This document shows positions 35,602 to 43,712 of a stretch of 64,000 nt of DNA, one piece after another. The stretch spans positions 124,001 through 188,000 of the forward strand of contig NZ_QMBP01000005.1 of assembly GCF_003289945.1 (NCBI RefSeq). Reading direction: 5' to 3'. Both the position numbers and the translations under genes were made by a program. The notes under the pieces were generated by a model. It had not been told where the DNA came from, searched no databases, and saw only the letters and a program-made list of their open reading frames with translations. The stretch comes from Mesorhizobium hawassense. Its GTDB lineage: Bacteria > Pseudomonadota > Alphaproteobacteria > Rhizobiales > Rhizobiaceae. Positions within the stretch are counted from its first letter, which is position 1. Every line of letters begins with the position of its first letter.

Positions 35602-36210
35602 TTAGCCGGTGTTGCCAGTAAGACCGGCGCGTATCCGGTTTATGGCGGTCAGCAGCGAAAGCGTAGCCATGGCCGGAAACACAAACGGCACGATCGCCGC
35701 CGGCCACAGCCCGACGGCGCACAAGGCCGCGACCACGCCGAGCCCCAGCGCCCTGTCGCTCTTGCCGAACGGCCCGGCATAGTTGCGCCCGACCCCGGCG
35801 GGAATGCCGAGCACGCCGGCGAATTCGGTGAGCATCGCTCCGATGGCGAAGGCGACGACACCCCAGACGCCAAACTGCGGGAAGGCCGCGAACGGCAGGA
35901 TCAGCGCGAGGTCGGAAACGACGTCGCAGAATTCGTTGAGATACATGCCGAGCGTCGAGGCCTGGCCGTGTTCCCGTGCCAGCATGCCGTCCATGGCGTT
36001 GAGCGCCATGCGCACGAACAGCACCAGGGGTATGAGCAGGAGCAGCAGGCGCGAACCGGGCGAGGCCGCGATCGCCAAGCCGGCCGCGATCGAGAGACCG
36101 GCTGCCAGGAGGGTGATGCCGTTGGCTGTCACCCCCACGGTCGCCAGCCGGCCGACAAGCGGCCGCAGCCTGTCCTGGAAGGCCGGCTTCAGCGCATAAA
36201 GCGTCGGCAT
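35602..36210 (-). CDS. CDP-alcohol phosphatidyltransferase-like protein, YnbA-like
   Basis: A 202-residue inner-membrane protein with about six helices. The family motif appears as NAMDGMLAR, eight residues, G-MYL-N-EFC-D. In the usual DxxDGxxAR-x8-GxxxDxxxD motif the first and third Asp are Asn here. Sequence such as FVRMALNA and YAGPFGKSDRALGLG strongly recalls E. coli YnbA, which I recall carrying the same Asn residues. It heads the six-gene operon and is expected to join a CDP-lipid to an alcohol, but with altered metal binding the true reaction is open. Confidence 0.85.
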   Translation of the reverse strand: MPTLYALKPAFQDRLRPLVGRLATVGVTANGITLLAAGLSIAAGLAIAASPGSRLLLLLIPLVLFVRMALNAMDGMLAREHGQASTLGMYLNEFCDVVSDLALILPFAAFPQFGVWGVVAFAIGAMLTEFAGVLGIPAGVGRNYAGPFGKSDRALGLGVVAALCAVGLWPAAIVPFVFPAMATLSLLTAINRIRAGLTGNTG

Positions 36211-36434
36211 TGCGTGATCCCCCGATCCTCGGCGCAAGCTTTACCATGGGTGAGCCGGGAGGCGCTAGCGTGCGACAGAAAACACAGTGAATTTTCAGAC
36301 GGTTGATGCCTTGCTGTGAATGCATCGCCTCAAGCCGTGGCAGCGGATTGCCCAATTCACCGGGCGCTAACCATGAACGCATCGCATGCCTTACATGCCG
36401 ATTTGCCGGCTTCTGGCGCAAAGCTTCCTCTTGA

Positions 36435-36454
36435 ATAGTAAGCACGCTTATTAT
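36435..36454. promoter_or_regulatory. Candidate MarR operator
   Basis: ATAGTAAGC-AC-GCTTATTAT is a near-perfect dyad (one mismatch) in the A/T-rich gap just ahead of the MarR gene that starts 12 bases later. Typical of EmrR/MarR autoregulation. Confidence 0.65.
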
Positions 36455-36465
36455 ATCTATCGCTC

Positions 36466-36945
36466 ATGGTTTCAGATGGCATCGACAGATTGGGATTTTT
36501 GATCCACGACGTGCAGCGTCTCATGCGCAAGCGCTTCGAGGCGCGCGCCAGCGGGTTGGGGCTTTCCTCGGCGCAATGGCGGCTCATGGTACGCGTCGCC
36601 AAGGAAGAAGGCATCACCCAGGCGCGGCTGGCCGAACTCCTCGAAATCGAGCCGATCAGCGTCTCGCGGCTGGTCGATCGCATGGAAGAGGGCGGCTGGA
36701 TCCAGCGCCGGCAGGACGCGACCGACCGGCGCGTGCGCATGATCTTCCCGACCGAGAAGGCGAGCGCCGCCTACGCCGATGTCAAAAGCCTTGCCGGCGA
36801 GGTCTACGAAGAGTCCTTGACCGGTGTTTCGCCGGAAGACCGGCGCATGCTGATCCGGGTGCTGGACACGATCGTGCAGAACCTGACGGACGGCGAGGCA
36901 TCGTCCCTGGAAAAGATGAAGAGCAAAGAAGGGGCGGCAGCATGA
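36466..36945 (+). CDS. MarR-family regulator of EmrAB-type efflux
   Basis: A 159-residue winged-helix protein. LSSAQWRLMVRVAKEEGITQARLAELLEIEPISVSRLVDRMEEGGWI gives the helix-turn-helix, and RRQDATDRRVRMIFPTEK the wing. It overlaps the adaptor gene (ATGA) and an inverted repeat lies just upstream. It should repress the efflux operon until a drug or phenolic ligand binds, as EmrR/MprA does. Confidence 0.92.
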   Translation: MVSDGIDRLGFLIHDVQRLMRKRFEARASGLGLSSAQWRLMVRVAKEEGITQARLAELLEIEPISVSRLVDRMEEGGWIQRRQDATDRRVRMIFPTEKASAAYADVKSLAGEVYEESLTGVSPEDRRMLIRVLDTIVQNLTDGEASSLEKMKSKEGAAA

Positions 36946-38132
36946 GCGCGGCAGCCAAAAGAGAAGACGACAACGTCACCAAGCTTGCGTCGGCGCAGCC
37001 GATCGCTGAAGCGCCGGCAACTGCTCCGGTCGCTGCCGCGCCCGCGCCGCAGCCAGCTCCGGCCGCGCCGAAGAAGAAGCGCCGCCTCGGCCGCTTTCTG
37101 TTGATGGTCGCCTTGCCGTTGGCGCTGCTTGCCGGCGGCTCGTATGTCTGGGTGACCGGTGGCCGCTACCAGGAAACCGAGAACGCCAATCTGCAGCAGG
37201 CGAGGATTTCGGTCGCCTCCGACACGGCCGGCCGCATCGTCCAGGTCGGCATCGCCGACAACCAACTGGTCAAGCAGGGCGACCTTCTCTTCGTCATCGA
37301 CCCCGAACCTTACAGGATCGCGCTGGCCCAGGCCGACGCGGCGGTCGCCGCCGCGCGGCTCAATGTCGAGCAGCTGCGCGCCGCCTACAGCCAGGCGATG
37401 GCGCAGGAAAAGTCCGCCGGCAGCGAGGTCGACTACGCGCAGTCGCAATATGGGCGCGCCGCCGATCTGGCGCAGAAGGGCATCAACGCCAAGTCGTCGC
37501 TCGACGAAGCCCGCAACGATCTCGACAAGGCCAAGCAGCAGCTTGCCGTGGCCGAGCAGGGCATCGTCAGCGCCAAGGCGGCGCTCGGCGGCAACCCGGA
37601 CATCGAGACCGACAAGCATCCGACCGTGATGTCGGCCTTGGCCGCGCGCGACAAGGCCGCCTACGATCTGGCGCAGACCACGGTGAAGGCGCCGGCGGAC
37701 GGCGTCGTCTACCAGGCCGCATCCTTCAAGGTCGGCCAGTATGTCGCCGTCGGCACGCCGCTTTTCGCGCTGGTCGAGACCGGCGACACCTGGATCGACG
37801 CCAATTTCAAGGAGACCCAGCTCACCAACATGAAGCCGGGCCAGAAGGCCGAGATCGTCGTCGACACCTATCCGGGCCGCACCTTCGAGGCGACCGTCAA
37901 GGCGATCGGCGCCGGCACGGGCGCGGAGTTCTCGCTGCTGCCCGCGCAAAACGCCACCGGCAACTGGGTCAAGGTCACGCAGCGCATTCCCGTGCGACTG
38001 GAACTGACCGATCCCGACGCCAAGATGGCGCTGCGCACCGGCATGAGCGCCACCGTCACAGTCGACACCGGCGTGGCGCGCGGCCTGCCGTCGATCTTCG
38101 GACACGCCAAGGCGGGCGAGAACGGGCAATAG
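36942..38132 (+). CDS. EmrA-type membrane fusion protein (HlyD family)
   Basis: A 396-residue adaptor. A Pro/Ala-rich cytoplasmic leader and the basic KKKRRLGR precede one membrane helix (residues 52-70). The lipoyl half-motif GRIVQVGIADNQLVKQGDLLFVIDPEPY, a coiled-coil hairpin, the second half APADGVVYQAASFKVGQYVAVG and a C-terminal beta-barrel follow. This matches EmrA/HlyD adaptors working with DHA2 (EmrB) pumps. The cognate pump gene lies 423 bases downstream, an unusually long gap. Overlap with marR shows co-transcription. Confidence 0.92.
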   Translation: MSAAAKREDDNVTKLASAQPIAEAPATAPVAAAPAPQPAPAAPKKKRRLGRFLLMVALPLALLAGGSYVWVTGGRYQETENANLQQARISVASDTAGRIVQVGIADNQLVKQGDLLFVIDPEPYRIALAQADAAVAAARLNVEQLRAAYSQAMAQEKSAGSEVDYAQSQYGRAADLAQKGINAKSSLDEARNDLDKAKQQLAVAEQGIVSAKAALGGNPDIETDKHPTVMSALAARDKAAYDLAQTTVKAPADGVVYQAASFKVGQYVAVGTPLFALVETGDTWIDANFKETQLTNMKPGQKAEIVVDTYPGRTFEATVKAIGAGTGAEFSLLPAQNATGNWVKVTQRIPVRLELTDPDAKMALRTGMSATVTVDTGVARGLPSIFGHAKAGENGQ

Positions 38133-38282
38133 AAATCAGCGGACGCCCGCGGTGGATGGCCGGCGGACGCAAAGCAGGAGATCGGTCCGATGGGGAGGGG
38201 TGTGACGGATAGGTAGGCAAGCGGGCCGCACTGCGGCTCGATTGAGACCTTAACCTTCGGCGCGGACCCGTTGGTCCTCAGA

Positions 38283-38399
38283 TTTCCGGGCGGCAGGCAT
38301 CCGCTCCAACAGAGACATTCGGTCGATGTAACCCCCACATCGACAGTCGCGTCCCACCGCGATGAAGGTCTCTCAACGGAAGGCTTTGCCGCCCGGAAA
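38283..38399 (+). other. Candidate structured RNA between emrA- and emrB-like genes
   Basis: A closing stem of 13 perfect pairs (TTTCCGGGCGGCA at 38283 with TGCCGCCCGGAAA at 38387) encloses AGAGAC/GTCTCT (38311 with 38368) and two hairpins: TCGATGT/ACATCGA (38323 with 38337, loop AACCCCC... seven bases) and TCGCG/CGCGA (38347 with 38358, six-base loop). Both loops are C-rich. This branched fold suggests an sRNA, leader regulator or structured repeat. It has no T run after it on either strand and no recognised coding ORF. A further small hairpin GGACC/GGTCC lies at 38264-38277. Confidence 0.5.
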
Positions 38400-38401
38400 C
38401 C

Positions 38402-38516
38402 TAGAGGCGGATGATTTCAGGTCTGTTCGACCTGATATCTGAATACGCCTCTAAATCAAAGAGATAGAGCATGATGTCGTCCGAAAACCGCGTCACACTT
38501 TTCGGCATTGTGCTCT
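38402..38516. repeat. Rhizobial palindromic intergenic repeat
   Basis: Two adjoining palindromes. The first pairs TAGAGGCG (38402) with CGCCTCTA (38446) around CAGGTC/GACCTG. The second pairs AGAGCA (38466) with TGCTCT (38511) around CCGAAAA/TTTTCGG. The second part matches a widespread rhizobial intergenic element recalled from many genomes. It ends 39 bases before the emrB-like start. Confidence 0.82.
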
Positions 38517-38555
38517 AGCGTACACGTTTTTGTTACTTGCTGGAAGTTCAGCATC

Positions 38556-40088
38556 ATGAGCACGCCCGAACCCTTCAAGGAAGTGCCGCATCGCGGGCTG
38601 ATCACGGTTGCGCTGATGCTGGCGACGATCATGCAGGCGCTCGACACCACCATCGCCAATGTCGCGCTGCCGACTATGACCGGCGACCTCGGCGCGTCGC
38701 CCGACAACATCAACTGGGTGCTGACCTCCTATATCGTGGCGGCCGCGATCATGACGCCGGTTACCGGCTGGCTCGCTGACCGCCTCGGCCGCAAGCAATT
38801 GTTCCTCGCCTCGGTCGTCGGCTTCACCATTTGCTCCATGCTCTGCGGCCTCGCCTGGAGCCTCGAAACGATGGTGCTGTTCCGCCTGCTGCAGGGCGTG
38901 TTCGGCGCGGCCATCGTGCCGCTGTCGCAGACCTTCCTGCTCGACATCAACCCCAAGGAGCGCCACGGCCAGGCCATGGCGATCTGGGGCGCCGGCATCA
39001 TGCTGGGGCCGATCCTGGGGCCGACGCTGGGCGGCTGGCTGACGGAAAACTTCAACTGGCGCTGGGTGTTCTTCATCAACCTGCCGGTCGGCATCCTCGC
39101 CTTCATCGGCATGGCCGCCTATCTGCCTGTCGTCGCCAAGCGCGTGCGCGGCTTCGACTTCTTCGGCTTCGCCATGATCTCGCTCGGCGTCGGCGCGCTG
39201 CAGCTTCTGCTCGACCGCGGCGGCGAGGTCGACTGGTTCAACTCGGCCGAGATCTGGATCGAGCTCGCTCTGTCGCTCACCGGCTTCTGGGTGTTCATCA
39301 TCCACACGGTGACGGCAGAGCATCCCTTCATCGATCCCAAGATATTCCTCGACCGCAATTTCGTGACCGGTCTGGGCTTCATCTTCGTCATGGGTGTGCT
39401 GATCCTGGCCTCGATGTCGCTATTGCCGCCGATGCTGGCCAACATCTTCGGCTATCCGACCGTTACCATCGGCGTCGTGCTGGGGCCGCGCGGCATCGGC
39501 ACGATGATCTCGATGCTGGTCGTCGGCCGCATCATGCACAGGATCGATGCGAGGATCCTCGTCGCCATCGGTTTCCTGCTCACCGCGCACTCGCTCTACA
39601 CCATGGCGAGCTTCACGCCGCAGATGGACAATTGGCTGATCCTCACCTCTGGGGTCGTCCAAGGCCTCGGCATGGGCATGGTGTTCGTGCCGCTGTCGAC
39701 GGTCGCCTTCGCCACGCTCGACGCGCGCTACCGCACCGACGCCACCGCGCTGTTCAGCCTGGTGCGCAATTTGGGCTCGTCGATCGGCGTGTCGGTGGTC
39801 GCGGCGCTGATGGTGCGCAACACGCAGATCAACCACACCGAGCTTTCGGCCTTCATCAACCCGTACAACCCGAACCTGTGGGCCGCCTCGCCGGCGGCCG
39901 CCGCCGGCAACGCCGCGGCACTGTCGCAGGTCGACCGCGCCGTGAACGTCCAGTCGATGATGATCTCCTACATCAACGACTTCAAAATCCTGATGGTGAT
40001 GACGCTGGCCGCGATCCCGTTCGTGATCCTGCTGCGCAAGCCCAAGGCCGCGCCGGCCGGCGGGGCGCCCGCCGCGCATATGGATTGA
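38556..40088 (+). CDS. EmrB-type multidrug efflux MFS transporter (DHA2)
   Basis: A 510-residue inner-membrane protein with fourteen predicted helices. The DHA2 markers are LDTTIANVALPTM in helix 1, LADRLGRKQLFL (motif A) after helix 2, and GAGIMLGPILGPTLGGWLTE (motif C) in helix 5. It should export hydrophobic drugs with EmrA across the envelope. A GGAAG site precedes the ATG. It probably belongs to the marR-emrA transcription unit, although a structured region and a repeat lie between, so it may have its own control. Confidence 0.93.
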   Translation: MSTPEPFKEVPHRGLITVALMLATIMQALDTTIANVALPTMTGDLGASPDNINWVLTSYIVAAAIMTPVTGWLADRLGRKQLFLASVVGFTICSMLCGLAWSLETMVLFRLLQGVFGAAIVPLSQTFLLDINPKERHGQAMAIWGAGIMLGPILGPTLGGWLTENFNWRWVFFINLPVGILAFIGMAAYLPVVAKRVRGFDFFGFAMISLGVGALQLLLDRGGEVDWFNSAEIWIELALSLTGFWVFIIHTVTAEHPFIDPKIFLDRNFVTGLGFIFVMGVLILASMSLLPPMLANIFGYPTVTIGVVLGPRGIGTMISMLVVGRIMHRIDARILVAIGFLLTAHSLYTMASFTPQMDNWLILTSGVVQGLGMGMVFVPLSTVAFATLDARYRTDATALFSLVRNLGSSIGVSVVAALMVRNTQINHTELSAFINPYNPNLWAASPAAAAGNAAALSQVDRAVNVQSMMISYINDFKILMVMTLAAIPFVILLRKPKAAPAGGAPAAHMD

Positions 40089-40100
40089 CGCTTGCGGATT

Positions 40101-40122
40101 GGCGCGGCGGAGCCGCCGCGCC
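40101..40122. terminator. Hairpin after emrB-like gene
   Basis: GGCGCGGCG, loop GAGC, CGCCGCGCC: a perfect nine-pair stem 12 bases after the transporter stop, without a T run. Possible weak terminator or mRNA end. Confidence 0.4.
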
Positions 40123-40296
40123 TGCATCCGGGACTGAAAATCGTGGCCGGGGGAACAGCGCAAGGATTCCCGGATATCTACAACCGACCGCACCTGGTTC
40201 ATCTACCATTAGTATATATCGATCACGATGTCGTCGCTTTTGGGTTGAAAGCGAGCCGTGTTGCTTTGCGCCGGCACCAAACTGGAGGAACTCTGT

Positions 40297-43035
40297 TTGG
40301 GCGAGAAATCATCCAGGAAAGCTGCTGAGACAACCGAGTCGGCCAATCTGGCGGCGCTGGCGAAGCTGACCATCGCTTCATACGAAACGCTCGAGCGCGA
40401 TCTGCGAGCCAGGATCGCAACGCTCGAAGGGCAGGCGCTGCGATTTGAGACGGCGATCGACAACGTTTCGCAAGGCATCTGCTTTTTCGACGCCGCCGAA
40501 CGGTTGATCCTGTGCAACCGCCGCTACGCGGAAATCTACCACATTGCGCCTGAGCAATTGCAGCCGGGTGTGACGCTCCGGGAAATCGTCGAACGTCGCG
40601 TCGCCGCCGGGACATCTGTGACCGATGCCGACGCCTATCTTGCATTGGCCCGCGCCGTCAATTCGGGCATGGCTCCAAGGGTATGGACCGCCAACCTCGC
40701 CGACGGTCGGACGGTTCAGGTCTGCCATCAGCCCATGGCCGACGGCAGCTGGGTGGCCACGCATGAGGACATTACGGCGCTCGTTGCCAACCGACAGATC
40801 GTCGACGAGCGCATCTCGCTGCAAACGCTGATCGACTGGGTCCCCGATTATCTCTGGGTCAAGGACACGGAAAGCCGCTTCGTCGTGGCCAACAGGGCTC
40901 TTGCGGTTGACAGCGGGCGGGAGAAGACGAGTGACATGATCGGCTTGACCGATTTTGATCTCCATGCCCCGGAACTTGCGCAGAAATTTCGCGCGGTGGA
41001 GCAGAACGTGCTCAGCAGCGGCCAACCCATGATCGACAAGGAAGAGTTCATTGTCGACGCGTCGGGCGCCGGCAAGTGGTTGTCATCGACAAAGGTGCCG
41101 TTGCGCAATGCCCACAATGACATCATCGGTCTGGTCGGCATTGCTCACGATGTCACCGGACGCAAGCAGGCGGACGTCCTTCGCGAGGGGCAGGCGCACA
41201 TCCTGGAAATGATCGCGATGAGCGCCCTGCTCGAAGACGTGCTCGACCGTCTGATGCGCCTCGTCGAGTCGCAGCTGACCGGGATATTCGGTTCCGTCCT
41301 GCTGCTGGACAAGGACGGCAGCCATTTGCGGCACGGCGGCGCGCCGAGCCTGGCGAAGGAATATACCGCTGCCATCGACGGGATCGCCATCGGCCCCAAG
41401 GTTGGGTCATGTGGCACCGCCGTCTACCGGCGGGAGCCGGTCATCGTCGCGGACATCATGCAGGACCCGCTTTGGGAAGAATACCGTCAGGTGGTGGCGC
41501 CCTTCGGCTATCGTTCCTGCTGGTCGACCCCGATACTGTCGCATCAAGGTGCCGTGCTCGGTGTCTTCGCGATGTATTCGATGACGGTTCGCGAACCGAC
41601 CGACGCCGAAACACGGCTGATCGACTTCACGACGCGGATTGCAGGGATCGCCATCGAGCGCAAACTGGCTGAAGACCAGATTCATTTCATGGCCAACCAT
41701 GACGTGCTGACAGGGCTTCCAAATCGCGCTCTGCTCGAGGACCGGCTCTCGCAGGCTCTGCTCTATGCGCAGCGGTACGATCGCTGGGTGACGGTGGTGT
41801 TCATCGACCTCGACAATTTCAAACTCGTCAACGATACGCTCGGCCACAGTGCCGGTGACGTGCTGCTGAAGACCGTCGCCAACCGCATGGTAGACTGCGT
41901 AAGGCCGACCGACACCGTCGTGCGGCTTGGCGGCGACGAGTTCGTCATAGTCCTGTTCGACCAGCCGACGAACGTCGATCTGATCTCCGAGACCCTGCAA
42001 GAGATCCGGGCGGCTATCGCGGAGCCGGTTCATCTGGGAAGGCATCGGCTGAGGGCGACGGCCAGCATCGGCATCGCCAACTATCCCAAGGACGGGACGA
42101 GTCCGGATCAGCTGCTGGCCAACGCCGATGCCGCAATGTATCGCGCGAAGGAATTCGGCCGCGACAATTTCCAGTTCTACGCTCCCGAGTTCAACACCAG
42201 GGCGCATGAGAAATTCCTGCTTCAGGAGGAGTTGCGAAATGCCCTGGCGCGTTCGGAATTCATTCTGCTCTACCAGCCGCAGGTCGATCTTCGCTCAGGG
42301 GATGTCTTTGCAGTCGAAGCCTTGCTGCGCTGGAAGCATCCGACACGAGGCATGGTGGCGCCGGACACGTTCATTCCGACCGCCGAGGAGACCGGGCTGA
42401 TCGTACCGATCGGCGACTGGGTCCTGCACGAAGCCTGTCGGCAGAACAAGGCCTGGCAGGATGCCGGTCTGCCGCCCCTGACCGTCTGCGTGAACGTCTC
42501 GGCGCGGCAATTCAGGGAACCGAACCTGATTGGCCGTGTCGTGAACGCGCTGACCGACAGCGGCCTGGAGGCCAGATATCTCGAACTCGAGGTAACCGAG
42601 AGCCTTATCATGCAGGACGTCGAATTGGCGGTCGCGACGATGGACGCCTTGCAGAGCCTGGGGGTTCAGATATCGATCGACGATTTCGGAACAGGCTATT
42701 CCAGCCTCAGCGCGCTCAAGACCTTTCCCGTGGCGCGGCTGAAGATCGACAAGTCATTCATCAAGGATCTCGCCGCCGACGAGAACGATCAGGCTGTCGC
42801 CAGCGCCGTGATTTCACTGGGTCAGAATCTGCATCTGAGGGTCATTGCCGAGGGCGTCGAGACAGACGACCAGGTGGCCTTCCTGCGCAAGAACAATTGC
42901 GATGAAATGCAAGGCTATCATTTCAGCAAGCCGGTCTCTGCCCAGAGCATCGAGAAATTGCTCCACACGGCGAGCGCGGCGGATGACGGCCGAGGCGTTC
43001 CGGCGTCGGGAACTCTGACGACAAAACAGGGATAG
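40297..43035 (+). CDS. PAS-PAS-GAF-GGDEF-EAL cyclic-di-GMP signalling protein
   Basis: About 912 residues, cytosolic. A PAS-like domain (ETAIDNVSQGICFFDAAERL) is followed by a second PAS (LIDWVPDYLWVKDTESRFVVANRA), a GAF domain (MIAMSALLEDVLDRLMRLVE to MTVREPTDAETRLI), a GGDEF domain and an EAL domain. GGDEF is intact (RLGGDEFVIVL) with an RxxD inhibitory site (RPTD) five residues before; EAL residues EALLRWKHP, DDFGTGYSS and EGVET are intact. It can plausibly both make and break c-di-GMP. The TTG start was chosen because GGAGGAA lies six bases before it; a GTG 13 codons upstream has no such site. Confidence 0.9.
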   Translation: MGEKSSRKAAETTESANLAALAKLTIASYETLERDLRARIATLEGQALRFETAIDNVSQGICFFDAAERLILCNRRYAEIYHIAPEQLQPGVTLREIVERRVAAGTSVTDADAYLALARAVNSGMAPRVWTANLADGRTVQVCHQPMADGSWVATHEDITALVANRQIVDERISLQTLIDWVPDYLWVKDTESRFVVANRALAVDSGREKTSDMIGLTDFDLHAPELAQKFRAVEQNVLSSGQPMIDKEEFIVDASGAGKWLSSTKVPLRNAHNDIIGLVGIAHDVTGRKQADVLREGQAHILEMIAMSALLEDVLDRLMRLVESQLTGIFGSVLLLDKDGSHLRHGGAPSLAKEYTAAIDGIAIGPKVGSCGTAVYRREPVIVADIMQDPLWEEYRQVVAPFGYRSCWSTPILSHQGAVLGVFAMYSMTVREPTDAETRLIDFTTRIAGIAIERKLAEDQIHFMANHDVLTGLPNRALLEDRLSQALLYAQRYDRWVTVVFIDLDNFKLVNDTLGHSAGDVLLKTVANRMVDCVRPTDTVVRLGGDEFVIVLFDQPTNVDLISETLQEIRAAIAEPVHLGRHRLRATASIGIANYPKDGTSPDQLLANADAAMYRAKEFGRDNFQFYAPEFNTRAHEKFLLQEELRNALARSEFILLYQPQVDLRSGDVFAVEALLRWKHPTRGMVAPDTFIPTAEETGLIVPIGDWVLHEACRQNKAWQDAGLPPLTVCVNVSARQFREPNLIGRVVNALTDSGLEARYLELEVTESLIMQDVELAVATMDALQSLGVQISIDDFGTGYSSLSALKTFPVARLKIDKSFIKDLAADENDQAVASAVISLGQNLHLRVIAEGVETDDQVAFLRKNNCDEMQGYHFSKPVSAQSIEKLLHTASAADDGRGVPASGTLTTKQG

Positions 43036-43047
43036 GCGAGGCCTATC
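43031..43047. terminator. Stem-loop over convergent stop codons
   Basis: GATAGGC, loop GAG, GCCTATC spans the stop of the GGDEF-EAL gene on one arm and that of the CAP-domain gene on the other. A short shared terminator is possible; no T run is present. Confidence 0.35.
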
Positions 43048-43543
43048 TCCCGAGCACGAGGCTCCAGTAGCGCAGGCTCGGATCGCGGCCGTCGCGCACA
43101 TAGGCGAGGCCGAAGCGGGAGAAGTCCGGGTCGAGCATGTTGCGGCGGTGGCCGTCCGAATGCATCCAGATGTCGAACAGCTTCTGCAGGTCGAAGCGGC
43201 CCTCGGCGATGTTTTCGGCTGCGGCGCCGCGCACGCCATTGTCCTTCATGCGCGAGGCGAAATCCTTGCCCCAGCCGGTGGTGTGGCTCATGCGTTGGCG
43301 CGACGCCATGTACCCGGCCTGCTGCAGCGCCGCCTGTTCGAGTTGCGTATCGGGAGCCAGCGCCGGCAGCCCGCCCGAGGCGCGAATGCCGGCAAGCGTC
43401 GCCGTGGCGGACGAAGAAACGCCGGCGCCTTCGCCGGTCGGCACGGACACGGTGCTGCAGGCGGCAATGCCGGCAAGCGCCGCCAGGCCGGCGGCTTTGA
43501 ACAACGTGCGGCGGTTCGGGAGGGCGGTGATCGAGATGCTCAT
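43043..43543 (-). CDS. CAP-domain (SCP/PR-1-like) lipoprotein
   Basis: A 166-residue exported protein. The N-terminus NRRTLFKAAGLAALAGIAACS carries a twin-arginine-like motif and a lipobox-like ending at Cys29. The mature part is a bacterial CAP/YkwD domain: LEQAALQQAGYMASRQRMSHTTGWGKDF (metal-binding His), GAAAENIAEG and WMHSDGHRRNMLDPDFSRFGLAYV. Function of bacterial CAP proteins is unsettled; lipid binding and peptidase roles have been proposed. Confidence 0.9.
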   Translation of the reverse strand: MSISITALPNRRTLFKAAGLAALAGIAACSTVSVPTGEGAGVSSSATATLAGIRASGGLPALAPDTQLEQAALQQAGYMASRQRMSHTTGWGKDFASRMKDNGVRGAAAENIAEGRFDLQKLFDIWMHSDGHRRNMLDPDFSRFGLAYVRDGRDPSLRYWSLVLGR

Positions 43544-43712
43544 CCGGCCCCTGATACCGGCGATCGTGGCTTTTGCCGGGCAATCGATGAAAATCGCTTG
43601 AAGCGGCGACTTTTCCCGGAAGATCGGTTATCATCCCGGCGTTCTTGAAAGTGGCAGCCACGGGCGGGCCACCCAGGCGGTGACCGCCCCCCGAGAGATA
43701 CGGAGGACGGTA

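Noticed and set aside
38508..38556. Upstream start for the emrB-like gene
   Set aside because: The extension runs back into the palindromic repeat and has no ribosome site; family sequence begins at 38556.
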